NCBI RefSeq assembly: GCF_016482785.1
Contig: NZ_JAEMXM010000004.1
Coordinates: 186,001 to 250,000 of the forward strand
DNA: 64,000 bases
Direction of reading: 5' to 3'
From: Paenibacillus alkalitolerans
GTDB lineage: Bacteria; Bacillota; Bacilli; Paenibacillales; YIM-B00363
Shown here: in pieces, positions 33,869 to 42,178 of the stretch
Layout: each line of letters opens with the position of its first letter
How positions within the stretch are numbered: position 1 is the stretch's first letter
The notes under the pieces: model-generated
The model's input: only the letters and a program-made list of their open reading frames with translations
What the model was told of the DNA's origin: nothing
Databases searched by the model: none
Position numbers and translations under genes: made by a program

Positions 33869-33888
33869 CTGTGTTATTATTTGCACAG
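33869..33888. promoter_or_regulatory. Candidate Rrf2 operator dyad
   Basis: CTGTG (33869-33873), 10 bases, CACAG (33884-33888). A related word AACTGTGCAAAATACTG occurs at about 33941, 50 bases before the nitroreductase start. Confidence 0.4.
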
Positions 33889-33989
33889 AATTTTTCGGAA
33901 CGCCGGTAGTGCCTCTGTCGCTGAAATCCGTTATTGTTCTAACTGTGCAAAATACTGCTCAGTATGATTAAAATCAGGGAGGAAATATC

Positions 33990-34652
33990 ATGTCCACTTC
34001 ACAAACTGTTCAACAGCAGGAGCAGAAAAACTTTTTCGACGTTATTCGGGAGCGCCGTTCGGTGCGCAGCTACGACCCTTCGGTCCGGATTCCAAGGGAA
34101 GAGCTGACCGAGATGCTGAAGCAAGCCACGTTGGCTCCATCGTCTTCGAACCTGCAGCCGTGGCGGTTTCTCGTCATCGACTCGCCGGAACTGAAGGAGA
34201 AGCTGCTTCCTATCGCTTATAACCAGCAGCAGGTGGTCGAAGCGTCGGCCGTCATTGCAGTGCTAGGCGATACGGAGAGCTATCGGAATGCGGAGAAGAT
34301 ATACGGCGAAGCGGTAGAAGCGGGATTCATGCCGGCAGATACGGCGAAATCGTTTATTAAACAATCAACATCTATGTACTCAAGCCTGCCCCGTGAAGTC
34401 GCCCGCCAAATTGTATTTACCGACGGCGGACTGATTTCCATGCAGCTCATGCTGATCGCACGCGCCAAAGACTATGATACCGTTCCGATGGGCGGATACG
34501 ACAAGGCTAAGTTCGCGGAAGCATTCGGCATCCCGGATCGTTACGTATCAGTTATGCTGATCGCTCTCGGGAAAGCCGCGAAGCCCGGACATCCGACGAC
34601 GAGGCTGGCGATCGAGGACGTGACGTTCTTCAACGAATTCCCTGCGGAGTAA
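33990..34652 (+). CDS. Nitroreductase family protein
   Basis: 220 residues. RRSVRSYDPS near the N-terminus binds FMN phosphate; APSSSNLQPWRFLVI and the GGLISMQLMLIARAKDYDTVPMGG region complete the FMN-dependent NAD(P)H oxidoreductase fold. The usual substrates are quinones or nitroaromatics. GGGAGG precedes the ATG. A terminator follows. Confidence 0.9.
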   Translation: MSTSQTVQQQEQKNFFDVIRERRSVRSYDPSVRIPREELTEMLKQATLAPSSSNLQPWRFLVIDSPELKEKLLPIAYNQQQVVEASAVIAVLGDTESYRNAEKIYGEAVEAGFMPADTAKSFIKQSTSMYSSLPREVARQIVFTDGGLISMQLMLIARAKDYDTVPMGGYDKAKFAEAFGIPDRYVSVMLIALGKAAKPGHPTTRLAIEDVTFFNEFPAE

Positions 34653-34665
34653 TGGAAATGCAAAG

Positions 34666-34712
34666 ACCTTCGGTTGTCCGCAACAAAGCGGCGCTGATCG
34701 AGGGTCTTTTTT
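34666..34712 (+). terminator. Terminator of the nitroreductase gene
   Basis: AAGACCTTCGG..CCGC and GCGG..CGAGGGTCTT form an interrupted long stem ending in seven T. Confidence 0.75.
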
Positions 34713-34820
34713 TCTTTAATATCAACAGCGCCATTTAACGGGAATTTTCTCCACTGTACGGAGTGAAGTCCGACTTTTACCGCTGTAACGGCATTGCCCC
34801 ATTCTTCCAGTCGTTTGTTT

Positions 34821-34849
34821 GTATATCCCCTCCCCGGCGACCATATACT
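34821..34849 (+). promoter_or_regulatory. Sigma-E-type sporulation promoter of the ytxC-like gene
   Basis: GTATATC (34821-34827), a 14-base spacer and CATATACT (34842-34849). Both match the mother-cell sigma-E consensus (K-M-ATATT and CATACANT) with one or two differences, 25 bases before the start codon. Confidence 0.55.
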
Positions 34850-34874
34850 TTTAGAAACGAAAGGAGGGGAACCC

Positions 34875-35774
34875 ATGGAGCTGTTCACGCTGCTAGTCAA
34901 CCCCGCCCGATTGGATGCTAAACAATTGACGGATGATCTACGTGAGTCGTTGCGGAACGTACATATGTTGGCGGACACACTCGATTTGCGGCTGGTGCCG
35001 TTAACCGGGGGTGCCGGCATCGTATGCGATATATCTGCGGAACAACGCGTTGCGGATGCCGTACCTGAAGCGCGGAAGCGGGCCGCCGACGTGTTGGCCG
35101 GTTACATGATAACCGCTTACGAAGATGATGTCACATTCCGGCTTATTCAGAAAGAAATGGTGTCCACCGCCGATGAAGATATCGCTTCGGTAGCTGTGCA
35201 TTGCAAGCAATTGTTGACAATGGATATGGAGGATTGGGGAACGAAGGACGGGCTTTCGCAGCGCCGCGCAAAGCTGACCGGGGTTGTGGAAGCATACCTG
35301 AAAGAAGAAAAATATTTGCACATTGAAGGCTTTCTCCGTTTTCGCGCCGGTCCGTATGTGGAGGAGCTTCGAGATACGGTATCTTACGCCGTTGACGAAT
35401 GGATGATGGAACGGCAGTATCAAGAATTTATCGCCCTGTTGAAATATTTCGTATACATCCAAGAAGCGAAAATTCCGGTTGCCCATCTCGTTCATAAAGG
35501 AAATCACGAATTTACGCTCCTGAACGAACAGATGAAACCGATCGATACAAAGCAAATGGATCAATTTGTCGTTGAATTGATCGATAAAGACATCAGTTAT
35601 GAGGACGTCATCGTCAGCACGCTCATTACGGTTTCCCCCGCCAAGTTGTTCATCCACACAAGAACTCCCGAGCTGCAAGTCATAAAAACGATTCTGACGA
35701 TATTCGAAGGAAGGGCCGATCTTTGTAAGGATTGTCATGTGTGCATGCCATTGTTGGAAGAAAGCAAACGGTAA
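34875..35774 (+). CDS. ytxC: YtxC-like putative sporulation protein
   Basis: 299 residues with no enzyme motif. The C-terminal half (KYFVYIQEAKIPVAHLVH, then DISYEDVIVSTLITVSPAKL) and the pair of Cys residues at the end (CKDCHVCMP) match the YtxC family. Like the B. subtilis gene it lies directly upstream of thrS. ATG 34875 follows AAAGGAGGGG. A sigma-E-like promoter immediately before it supports a sporulation role; the molecular function is unknown. Confidence 0.8.
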   Translation: MELFTLLVNPARLDAKQLTDDLRESLRNVHMLADTLDLRLVPLTGGAGIVCDISAEQRVADAVPEARKRAADVLAGYMITAYEDDVTFRLIQKEMVSTADEDIASVAVHCKQLLTMDMEDWGTKDGLSQRRAKLTGVVEAYLKEEKYLHIEGFLRFRAGPYVEELRDTVSYAVDEWMMERQYQEFIALLKYFVYIQEAKIPVAHLVHKGNHEFTLLNEQMKPIDTKQMDQFVVELIDKDISYEDVIVSTLITVSPAKLFIHTRTPELQVIKTILTIFEGRADLCKDCHVCMPLLEESKR

Positions 35775-35846
35775 CCGTTTAGATGAAAGCCAGGCCGCGA
35801 TCAGAGGAAGTTTTTCTTGAAAAATCGCAATTCTAAGTTGCTTCAT

Positions 35847-35875
35847 TTGAAACTTATTACTTGCGGTGTTATAAT
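35847..35875 (+). promoter_or_regulatory. Promoter of the thrS T-box transcript
   Basis: TTGAAA (35847-35852), a 17-bp spacer and TATAAT (35870-35875), about 10 bases before the T-box leader. Confidence 0.8.
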
Positions 35876-35881
35876 AAATGG

Positions 35882-36182
35882 CAACTTACTTTGCTTAACG
35901 GCTTTGACCAAAGACAACAACGCGCGAGACGCTCCGTCCAGAGAGAGGAAACACGGGCTGTAATTTCCTCCGGTTCGCGTTCATGCGTTTACCGCTTTGA
36001 GAGCCGCGCCGAAGAACATCGTGCACGATTTAGTATGCGGCGCCGGATTCGTTCCCGTTACAGAACGAGTGACAATGAAGTGCGTTCGGCAGCCTCGATT
36101 AAGAGGCGTCAAAACCGGACGAACTAGGGTGGAACCGCGAATGTAAAGCATTCGTCCCTATGGGGATGGGTGCTTTTTTTTG
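35882..36182 (+). ncRNA. T-box leader of thrS
   Basis: The diagnostic T-box sequence AGGGTGGAACCGCG lies at 36126-36139. Its TGGA would pair with the 3' end of a tRNA whose discriminator is U, as in tRNA-Thr. A terminator (36148-36181, ending in eight T) follows, and extensive upstream pairing can form the Stem I region. Uncharged tRNA-Thr should stabilise the antiterminator and switch thrS on. The specifier codon was not located with confidence. Confidence 0.93.
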
Positions 36183-36218
36183 TTTTACTAAAGAAAAACT
36201 TGGAAGGATGAAGCAAGC

Positions 36219-38159
36219 ATGTCTATGGTAAGAGTAACGCTGCCCGACGGTTCCGTAAGGGAGTATGCGGGCGGAACTACGGTGGAAGAAGTTGCGGGGT
36301 CGATCAGCCCCGGACTGAAGAAGAACGCTGTGGCGGGGAAAATGGACGGCAAACCGGTTGACCTCACTCAGCCGTTGACGCAAGATGCGTCCTTGGAAAT
36401 CGTAACGATTGATTCCGACGCGGGCTTGGAGGTGCTGCGTCACAGCACGGCTCACTTGATGGCCCAGGCGATAAAGCGAATATACGGTACGGATAAAGTG
36501 AAGCTCGGGGTAGGGCCTGTCATCGAGGACGGCTTCTATTACGATATTGATTTGGATACGCCCATCTCGGCCGAGGATCTTGGCAAAATCGAGAAAGAGA
36601 TGGAGAGAATCGCCGGCGAAAATTTGGCGATTACAAGACGCGAAGTGAGCCGCGATGAAGCGAAGGCGATCTTCCGCGATATCAATGATCCGCTGAAGCT
36701 GGAGCTGATCGATGCGATTCCGGGGGACGAGCCGATATCGATTTACGACCAAGGCGAATTTTTCGACTTGTGCCGCGGACCGCACTTGCCTTCCACTGGG
36801 CGTGTCAAGGCGTTTAAATTGTTAAGCGTGGCGGGCGCATATTGGCGCGGAGACGCGAAGAACAAGATGCTCCAGCGTATTTACGGCACTGCGTTCCCGA
36901 AGAAAGCGCAGCTTGACGAGCACTTGGAAATGCTGGAAGAGGCGAAGAAACGCGATCACCGAAAGCTCGGCCGCGAGTTGAAGATGTTTGCGTTCTCCCG
37001 GGAAGTCGGCCAAGGCTTGCCGCTATGGCTGCCGCGCGGAGCCAAGCTGCGCCGCATCATGGAGCGCTACATCGTCGATTTGGAGGAGCAGCTCGGTTAT
37101 AGCCATGTGTATACGCCGGTGCTTGCCAATGTAGAGCTATATAAAACATCGGGCCACTGGGATCATTACCATGAGGACATGTTCCCAAAGATGATCATGG
37201 ATAACGAGGAGCTCGTGCTTCGGCCGATGAATTGCCCTCATCACATGATGGTGTACAAGAGCGATATGCGCAGCTACCGCGATTTGCCGATTCGGATCGC
37301 GGAGCTCGGCACGATGCACCGCTACGAAATGTCCGGAGCGCTCACCGGTTTGCACCGGGTCCGCGCGATGACGTTGAACGACGCCCACATCTTCTGCCGC
37401 CCGGATCAAATTAAAGAAGAGTTCGCGCGCGTCGTCAATTTGATCAGGAGAGTTTACGAAGATTTCGGCATCAAAGAATACCGTTTCCGGTTGTCGTATA
37501 GAGATCCCAATAATACGGAAAAATACTTCCAAGACGACCAAATGTGGGAAATGTCGCAGCGTATGCTGAAGGAGGTTGTTGAGGAACTCGGCTTGCCGTA
37601 TTTCGAAGCGGAAGGCGAAGCGGCGTTTTATGGTCCGAAGCTAGACGTACAAATCAAGACGGCTTTGAAGAAAGAAGAGACGCTCTCCACGGCTCAACTC
37701 GACTTCTTGCTGCCGCAGCGGTTCGAGCTCGAATATGTCGGCGAAGACGGGCAAAAGCACCGTCCGGTCGTTATTCACCGCGGAATTATTTCCACGATGG
37801 AGCGGATGACCGCGTTCTTGCTGGAAAACTTCGCCGGGGCACTGCCGACTTGGCTGGCGCCGATTCAAGCCGTCGTCATCCCGGTGTCGGACAAGTTTAC
37901 GGATTACGCAAACGAAGTACGCGACAAGCTTGCCGCCGCACGTATTCGCGCGGAAGCTGACAACCGGAACGAAAAGCTGGGCTATAAAATTCGCGAAGCG
38001 CAGCTGGAGCGCATTCCGTATATGTTTGTCGTAGGCGAGAACGAACGCCAGAGCGGTTCGGTATCGGTACGCATCCGCGGCGAAGGCGATACTGGAGCCC
38101 GCACGGTCGACGAAGCGATCGCTTTGATTCGTGAAGATGTCGGAGGAAAAGTCTACTAA
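36219..38159 (+). CDS. thrS: Threonyl-tRNA synthetase
   Basis: 646 residues, full length. TGS domain (1-62), second additional domain with [16 protein letters not shown] (about 72), editing-type domain, class II catalytic core with [20 protein letters not shown] (motif 2 region, Zn-binding Cys about 334) and C-terminal anticodon-binding domain ([16 protein letters not shown]). It charges tRNA-Thr. Expression is set by the T-box leader. Confidence 0.97.
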   Translation: MSMVRVTLPDGSVREYAGGTTVEEVAGSISPGLKKNAVAGKMDGKPVDLTQPLTQDASLEIVTIDSDAGLEVLRHSTAHLMAQAIKRIYGTDKVKLGVGPVIEDGFYYDIDLDTPISAEDLGKIEKEMERIAGENLAITRREVSRDEAKAIFRDINDPLKLELIDAIPGDEPISIYDQGEFFDLCRGPHLPSTGRVKAFKLLSVAGAYWRGDAKNKMLQRIYGTAFPKKAQLDEHLEMLEEAKKRDHRKLGRELKMFAFSREVGQGLPLWLPRGAKLRRIMERYIVDLEEQLGYSHVYTPVLANVELYKTSGHWDHYHEDMFPKMIMDNEELVLRPMNCPHHMMVYKSDMRSYRDLPIRIAELGTMHRYEMSGALTGLHRVRAMTLNDAHIFCRPDQIKEEFARVVNLIRRVYEDFGIKEYRFRLSYRDPNNTEKYFQDDQMWEMSQRMLKEVVEELGLPYFEAEGEAAFYGPKLDVQIKTALKKEETLSTAQLDFLLPQRFELEYVGEDGQKHRPVVIHRGIISTMERMTAFLLENFAGALPTWLAPIQAVVIPVSDKFTDYANEVRDKLAAARIRAEADNRNEKLGYKIREAQLERIPYMFVVGENERQSGSVSVRIRGEGDTGARTVDEAIALIREDVGGKVY

Positions 38160-38283
38160 TCTAGTCTAGCGTTTTCTATCGATAATCCTTATTTTAGCCT
38201 CCCCCTTCCATTAAACAGGTATTTTCCATGTATATATTTGGACAATCGTGGAGAACCTCTGTGGTATAGGGGGAGGTAACCAA

Positions 38284-39024
38284 ATGATGTCAATCGCTTC
38301 AAAACGAAAATGGCTGAGTTTGAGTCTGATGTTATTTCTATTGTTTGCGGCGCTTGGACCGATAGAGAACGGAAAAATACTAGGGGCTCATGTGGAGCAA
38401 GCCAGCATCGCCGAGCCTGCCGGCCGCGAGATTGAGCGGGGACTGCCCATACCCAAACTGCACGGAATCGCGCCGGCGAACCCGCTGGACGATACCGGCA
38501 ACGTGTCCGGCACAAGCGAGAGGACTGCGATTGTCGACCGGCTGGAGACGGCGCTCTTATCCGAAAAACAAATATCGGAGCTTACCAAGATCGCTCCGCT
38601 GTTCCACATGGGCAGCTTAAAGCGTTACAAAACAGTTGATGTGACGGCTACCGGTTACTACGCAGGCGTGGAGTCAACGGGAAAGGCGCCGGGACATCCG
38701 CAGTACGGCATCACATTCTCAGGCGTGAAAGTGCGCCGCGATTTATTTTCCACCATCGCCGCCGACCGCAAAGTGTTTCCGATCGGCACCATCCTGCACA
38801 TCCCGGGATACGGTTACGGAGTGGTCGCCGATACAGGCTCCGCAATTAAAGGAAAGAAAATCGATCTGTATTTTGAAACCAAAAAGCAAGTGTACAGTCA
38901 GTGGGGCAAGAAAAAGGTAAGAGTGACCGTCATCCGCAAAGGAGACGGAAAACTCGACGAAAAAGAGCTTGAGATGTTGAACAACCTCATATTGGAAAAC
39001 AACCTCCGCAAGTCTTCCGTCTAA
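38284..39024 (+). CDS. 3D-domain (Asp-Asp-Asp) cell-wall protein
   Basis: 246 residues. An N-terminal membrane/signal segment ([17 protein letters not shown]) is followed by a low-complexity part and a C-terminal double-psi barrel: [34 protein letters not shown]-like residues and [18 protein letters not shown]. The conserved acidic residues match the MltA/3D family (YuiC/YocH type), which cleaves or binds peptidoglycan. ATG 38284 has AGGGGGAGG upstream. It is exported. Confidence 0.85.
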   Translation: MMSIASKRKWLSLSLMLFLLFAALGPIENGKILGAHVEQASIAEPAGREIERGLPIPKLHGIAPANPLDDTGNVSGTSERTAIVDRLETALLSEKQISELTKIAPLFHMGSLKRYKTVDVTATGYYAGVESTGKAPGHPQYGITFSGVKVRRDLFSTIAADRKVFPIGTILHIPGYGYGVVADTGSAIKGKKIDLYFETKKQVYSQWGKKKVRVTVIRKGDGKLDEKELEMLNNLILENNLRKSSV

Positions 39025-39060
39025 CTGGGCATAATAGCGGTTGTGGAGGTGAGATACCAA

Positions 39061-39240
39061 ATGGCAAACAACAAGAAGGACAAAGTAAACGTACCAGCTC
39101 AAAACAACAACCGTTATAACGCCGAGTTCGCTGCAGAAGCAGGTGCTTTGGGTACCGCCGGCCGAGCGGGAAGAGCCGGAGCAGCAGGAGCAGCCGGAGC
39201 AGCAGGAGCAGCCGGCGCTCAGCAAGAAGAAAACAAATAA
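39061..39240 (+). CDS. Small spore-protein-like protein with Ala-Ala-Gly repeats
   Basis: 59 residues. The first half (MANNKKDKVNVPAQNNNRYN then AEFAAEAG) resembles gamma-type small acid-soluble spore proteins, including the AEFAAE stretch that corresponds to the GPR protease site TEFASE. The second half is (GAA)n with Arg (AGRAGRAGAAGAAGAAGAAGA) and a polar end. GGAGGTGAG lies before ATG 39061. If it is a spore protein, it would serve as an amino-acid reserve; no sigma-G promoter is clear. Strong terminator downstream. Confidence 0.65.
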   Translation: MANNKKDKVNVPAQNNNRYNAEFAAEAGALGTAGRAGRAGAAGAAGAAGAAGAQQEENK

Positions 39241-39251
39241 CTTTTTCACTG

Positions 39252-39285
39252 GCGGGAGGGGCGCATCGGCGCCCCTCCTTTGTTT
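39252..39285 (+). terminator. Terminator
   Basis: GGAGGGGCGC and GCGCCCCTCC form a strong stem, with TTTGTTT after it. Confidence 0.8.
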
Positions 39286-39344
39286 GGCATAAATTGTTCC
39301 GGTACCGTGCACTATAGAAAGAAAAGCCATGGGAGGAACCGGAA

Positions 39345-39770
39345 ATGATGGCATTAGAATCGAATCTCGCCGGAGTCGAAATGGATTACGCGACGTTGAG
39401 CGACACTCTCGAGAGGCACGAATTCACGCTCGGAGGCAATTGGGATTATCAACAAGGATGTTTCGACCGCCGGTTGGACGGGGAGAAACAGACTGTGTGG
39501 CTGCGCATCCCGTTCCATATCCCGAAAGGCGTATTTGATCCGGAGACTGCAAAACAAGTAACGAGGGTTAAAATTGGAACTCCTTTCGTATTGCGGCATT
39601 TGTACAATATCGGCGAGGACGATAATCCGCGATTCAATACTGCCGGCGCTTTGGTCAACCAATTCCAGACTCCGGAAAACGTTGATGCGCCGGTTGAGCA
39701 ATCGTACTTGGATAAGGCGGCGATGATCGTGAAGGAAGTGGAAGAGGCTTTCGCGGCTATAAAGAAATGA
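39345..39770 (+). CDS. YugN-like family protein
   Basis: 141 residues, soluble. The pattern FTLGGNWDYQQGCFDRRL, WLRIPFHIP and TPFVLRHLYNIGEDDNP matches the YugN-like family of Bacilli, whose function is unknown. GGAGGAAC is upstream of the start. It stands alone between two terminator-bounded units. Confidence 0.8.
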   Translation: MMALESNLAGVEMDYATLSDTLERHEFTLGGNWDYQQGCFDRRLDGEKQTVWLRIPFHIPKGVFDPETAKQVTRVKIGTPFVLRHLYNIGEDDNPRFNTAGALVNQFQTPENVDAPVEQSYLDKAAMIVKEVEEAFAAIKK

Positions 39771-39865
39771 TTAGTTTTTATCGCTTTTTTACCCTCCTTT
39801 AAGGTTGCTTTAAGGTTTCAGGTTCAAAATAGGAAACAAGCAACCGATAAGGAGGTTCATGCCAG

Positions 39866-41335
39866 ATGGACAACAATAACAATAACAACAATCAAAGAGG
39901 TTACCATTATTACTCATACGGCAAGCTGCCCGATGAACGCGAACAACGGGAAGAAGATGCGATCCAGGAGCGCACCGAGGACATCCATACAGAGATGACG
40001 CCCCCGCGCGAGCTTAAGATGTATCCGCTCGCTCCGCAAACGCAGCGTCCGCAGCCGTCGTCGTACTCCCAAACGCGCCCGCGCCGGTCGGCGTTCAAGA
40101 GCGTGTTCGCATCGTTTCTTGCGGGTGCCGTTGTGGTCGGCAGTTTAATGTTCGCAAGCGACAGGATGAACTTATTTTCCGGCTCGGACGTATTGGCGAA
40201 CAGCTCCGCGACGGTGTCCGGCGCAGCCAATGGAGTGACGACGGCGACCGGCAGCGGAACGGGCAGCCTCTCAACCGCATCAATCGACGTTGTCCGTCCG
40301 AACACGATCGCCGAGATGGTGAAGAAGGCGTCTCCGGCCGTCGTGCTGGTCGAAACGTACGCCAGCGCGTCCCAACGCGGGAGCAATTCGCTTTCGCCGT
40401 TCTTTGACGACCCATTGTTTCGGGAATTTTTCGGTGACGGCTCGCAATCTCAACGGCAGCAGGGAAGCGCGCAAGAACAACCTGTGAAAGTAGGCGCGGG
40501 TTCAGGCTTCTTCTTCGATAAAGAAGGGTATATACTTACGAACGAGCACGTTGTGGACGGCGCCTCCGAAATCAAAGTGACCGTAGAGGGCCGGAAGGAG
40601 CCGTATACGGCGAAGCTGTTGGGTACGGCATACGAGCTTGATCTGGCGGTGCTGAAGATTGACGGTGACGGCAACTTTCCGGTGCTTCCGCTCGGCAGCT
40701 CCGAAAACATTCAGGTCGGCGATTGGGTAGTGGCGATCGGCAATCCTTACGAGTTCGAACATTCGGTCACGGTCGGGGTATTGTCGGCGAAGGAGCGCTC
40801 CTTTGACATCCCGGACAGCCAAGGAACCCGGAAGTATCAGGCGCTGCTCCAGACGGACGCGTCGATCAATCCGGGCAACTCCGGCGGGCCGCTGTTGAAT
40901 TTGAACGGCGAAGTGATCGGCATCAACACCGCCGTCAACGCGCAGGCGCAAGGCATCGGTTTTGCCATTCCTACAAGCACGATTACCGACGTGTTGGAGT
41001 CGCTTAAGGCGAATAAGAAAATACCGCGTCCGTTTATCGGTATTGCAATGGAGAATGTTCAACAGCAGTGGATAGACGATCTAGGATTGAAAAACACCGA
41101 TGGAGCGTTCGTGCGGGAAGTAACGTTCGGTTCGCCGGCACACAAGGCAGGCATCAAGGTGTATGACGTCATTCTCGGCGTAGACGGAGCTGAAATCAAG
41201 AATGCCGACGATTTATCGAACGTGATCAGCAAGAAGAAGCCGGGAGACAAGGTCGCTCTGAAAGTGATGCGCGACGGCAAAGAAATGACGGTGAACGTGA
41301 CGATCGGCGACAGGAACGATCAGACCGAGCAATAA
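39866..41335 (+). CDS. Membrane-anchored HtrA-type serine protease with PDZ domain
   Basis: 489 residues. Cytoplasmic N-terminus (1-70, rich in Asn/Gln/Arg), one membrane anchor (about 76-95) and a trypsin-like domain with the triad His in TNEHVVDGA, Asp in LDLAVLKID and Ser in INPGNSGGPLL. The C-terminus is one PDZ domain (about 395-480). It degrades misfolded exported proteins, as HtrA/HtrB/YyxA do. The response regulator and kinase downstream resemble the two-component pairs often found beside htrA genes, but a terminator separates them. Confidence 0.93.
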   Translation: MDNNNNNNNQRGYHYYSYGKLPDEREQREEDAIQERTEDIHTEMTPPRELKMYPLAPQTQRPQPSSYSQTRPRRSAFKSVFASFLAGAVVVGSLMFASDRMNLFSGSDVLANSSATVSGAANGVTTATGSGTGSLSTASIDVVRPNTIAEMVKKASPAVVLVETYASASQRGSNSLSPFFDDPLFREFFGDGSQSQRQQGSAQEQPVKVGAGSGFFFDKEGYILTNEHVVDGASEIKVTVEGRKEPYTAKLLGTAYELDLAVLKIDGDGNFPVLPLGSSENIQVGDWVVAIGNPYEFEHSVTVGVLSAKERSFDIPDSQGTRKYQALLQTDASINPGNSGGPLLNLNGEVIGINTAVNAQAQGIGFAIPTSTITDVLESLKANKKIPRPFIGIAMENVQQQWIDDLGLKNTDGAFVREVTFGSPAHKAGIKVYDVILGVDGAEIKNADDLSNVISKKKPGDKVALKVMRDGKEMTVNVTIGDRNDQTEQ

Positions 41336-41347
41336 CGCAAAAAAATT

Positions 41348-41375
41348 GAGCGGAGCCGAAGAGGCTCCGCTTTGC
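41348..41375 (+). terminator. Terminator of the htrA-type gene
   Basis: GCGGAGCC and GGCTCCGC with a five-base loop, then TTTG. Confidence 0.7.
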
Positions 41376-41397
41376 ATTACCCGCCAAATGGCGCAAC

Positions 41398-41430
41398 GGC
41401 TTCTTGAATTTACTTCGATAGTTGTTTTTC
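41398..41430 (+). repeat. Solitary copy of a dispersed ~33-nt element
   Basis: GGCTTCTTGAATTTACTTCG followed by ATAGTTGTTTTTC. Near-identical words occur alone at 51087-51119 (minus strand) and within both long repeats at 57568-57757. It lies between the htrA terminator and the response-regulator gene. Confidence 0.6.
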
Positions 41431-41473
41431 ATACAATGGTCTCAATAGGATGGGGAAAGAGGGCATGAAAACC

Positions 41474-42178
41474 GTGCGGGAAAAAATACTGGTCGTAGAC
41501 GACGATGAAAAAATAACTTCAATGCTGCGCCGGGGTTTGGCATTCGAAGGGTACAGGGTGCTGTCGGCACGCAATGGCCAAGAGGGGCTTGCATTGGCCG
41601 GACAAGAGCATCCGGATCTTATTATATTGGACATTATGATGCCTGTTCTAGACGGTTGGGAGGTGTGCCGAAGGCTCCGCGAGGCGGATCTGCGCATGCC
41701 GGTGCTCATGCTGACCGCCAAGGACGAGGTCAGCGACCGGGTCCGGGGGCTGGATACCGGCGCGGACGATTATTTGGTCAAACCGTTCGCGTTGGAAGAA
41801 TTGCTCGCTCGCGTAAGAGCGCTATTACGCCGCCATAAAGACGCAGGGACGGATTCAGCCGAGCCGTCGAAACATCGTCTCCATTACGAGGATTTGACGT
41901 TGGACCTCGACAGCCGGGAGGCGTTTCGCGGAGAGAGGGCGATGGAGCTGACCGCGAAAGAATTCGATCTTCTGCACTTGTTTATGTCGAATCCACGGCG
42001 CGTGCTGTCCCGCGATGTGCTGATGGACAAAATTTGGGGAATCGATTACAGCGGCGAATCGAACGTGCTTGAAGTGTATGTCGCCATGCTGCGTCAGAAA
42101 TTGGAGGAAGGCGGAGAACCCCGTATCATCCAAACGGTGCGAGGCGCAGGTTACGTGCTGAAAGGGGAGCGGGCATGA
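41474..42178 (+). CDS. OmpR/PhoB family response regulator
   Basis: 234 residues. Receiver domain (KILVVDDDEK with the acidic pair, phospho-Asp in LIILDIMMPVLDG, TAKDEV and the Lys in YLVKPFAL) plus C-terminal winged helix (LTAKEFDLLHLFMSNP to GAGYVLKG). GTG 41474 has AAAGAGGG 10 bases upstream; in-frame ATG codons at 41450 and 41465 have poor spacing. It overlaps the kinase start and forms a pair with it. Confidence 0.92.
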   Translation: MREKILVVDDDEKITSMLRRGLAFEGYRVLSARNGQEGLALAGQEHPDLIILDIMMPVLDGWEVCRRLREADLRMPVLMLTAKDEVSDRVRGLDTGADDYLVKPFALEELLARVRALLRRHKDAGTDSAEPSKHRLHYEDLTLDLDSREAFRGERAMELTAKEFDLLHLFMSNPRRVLSRDVLMDKIWGIDYSGESNVLEVYVAMLRQKLEEGGEPRIIQTVRGAGYVLKGERA

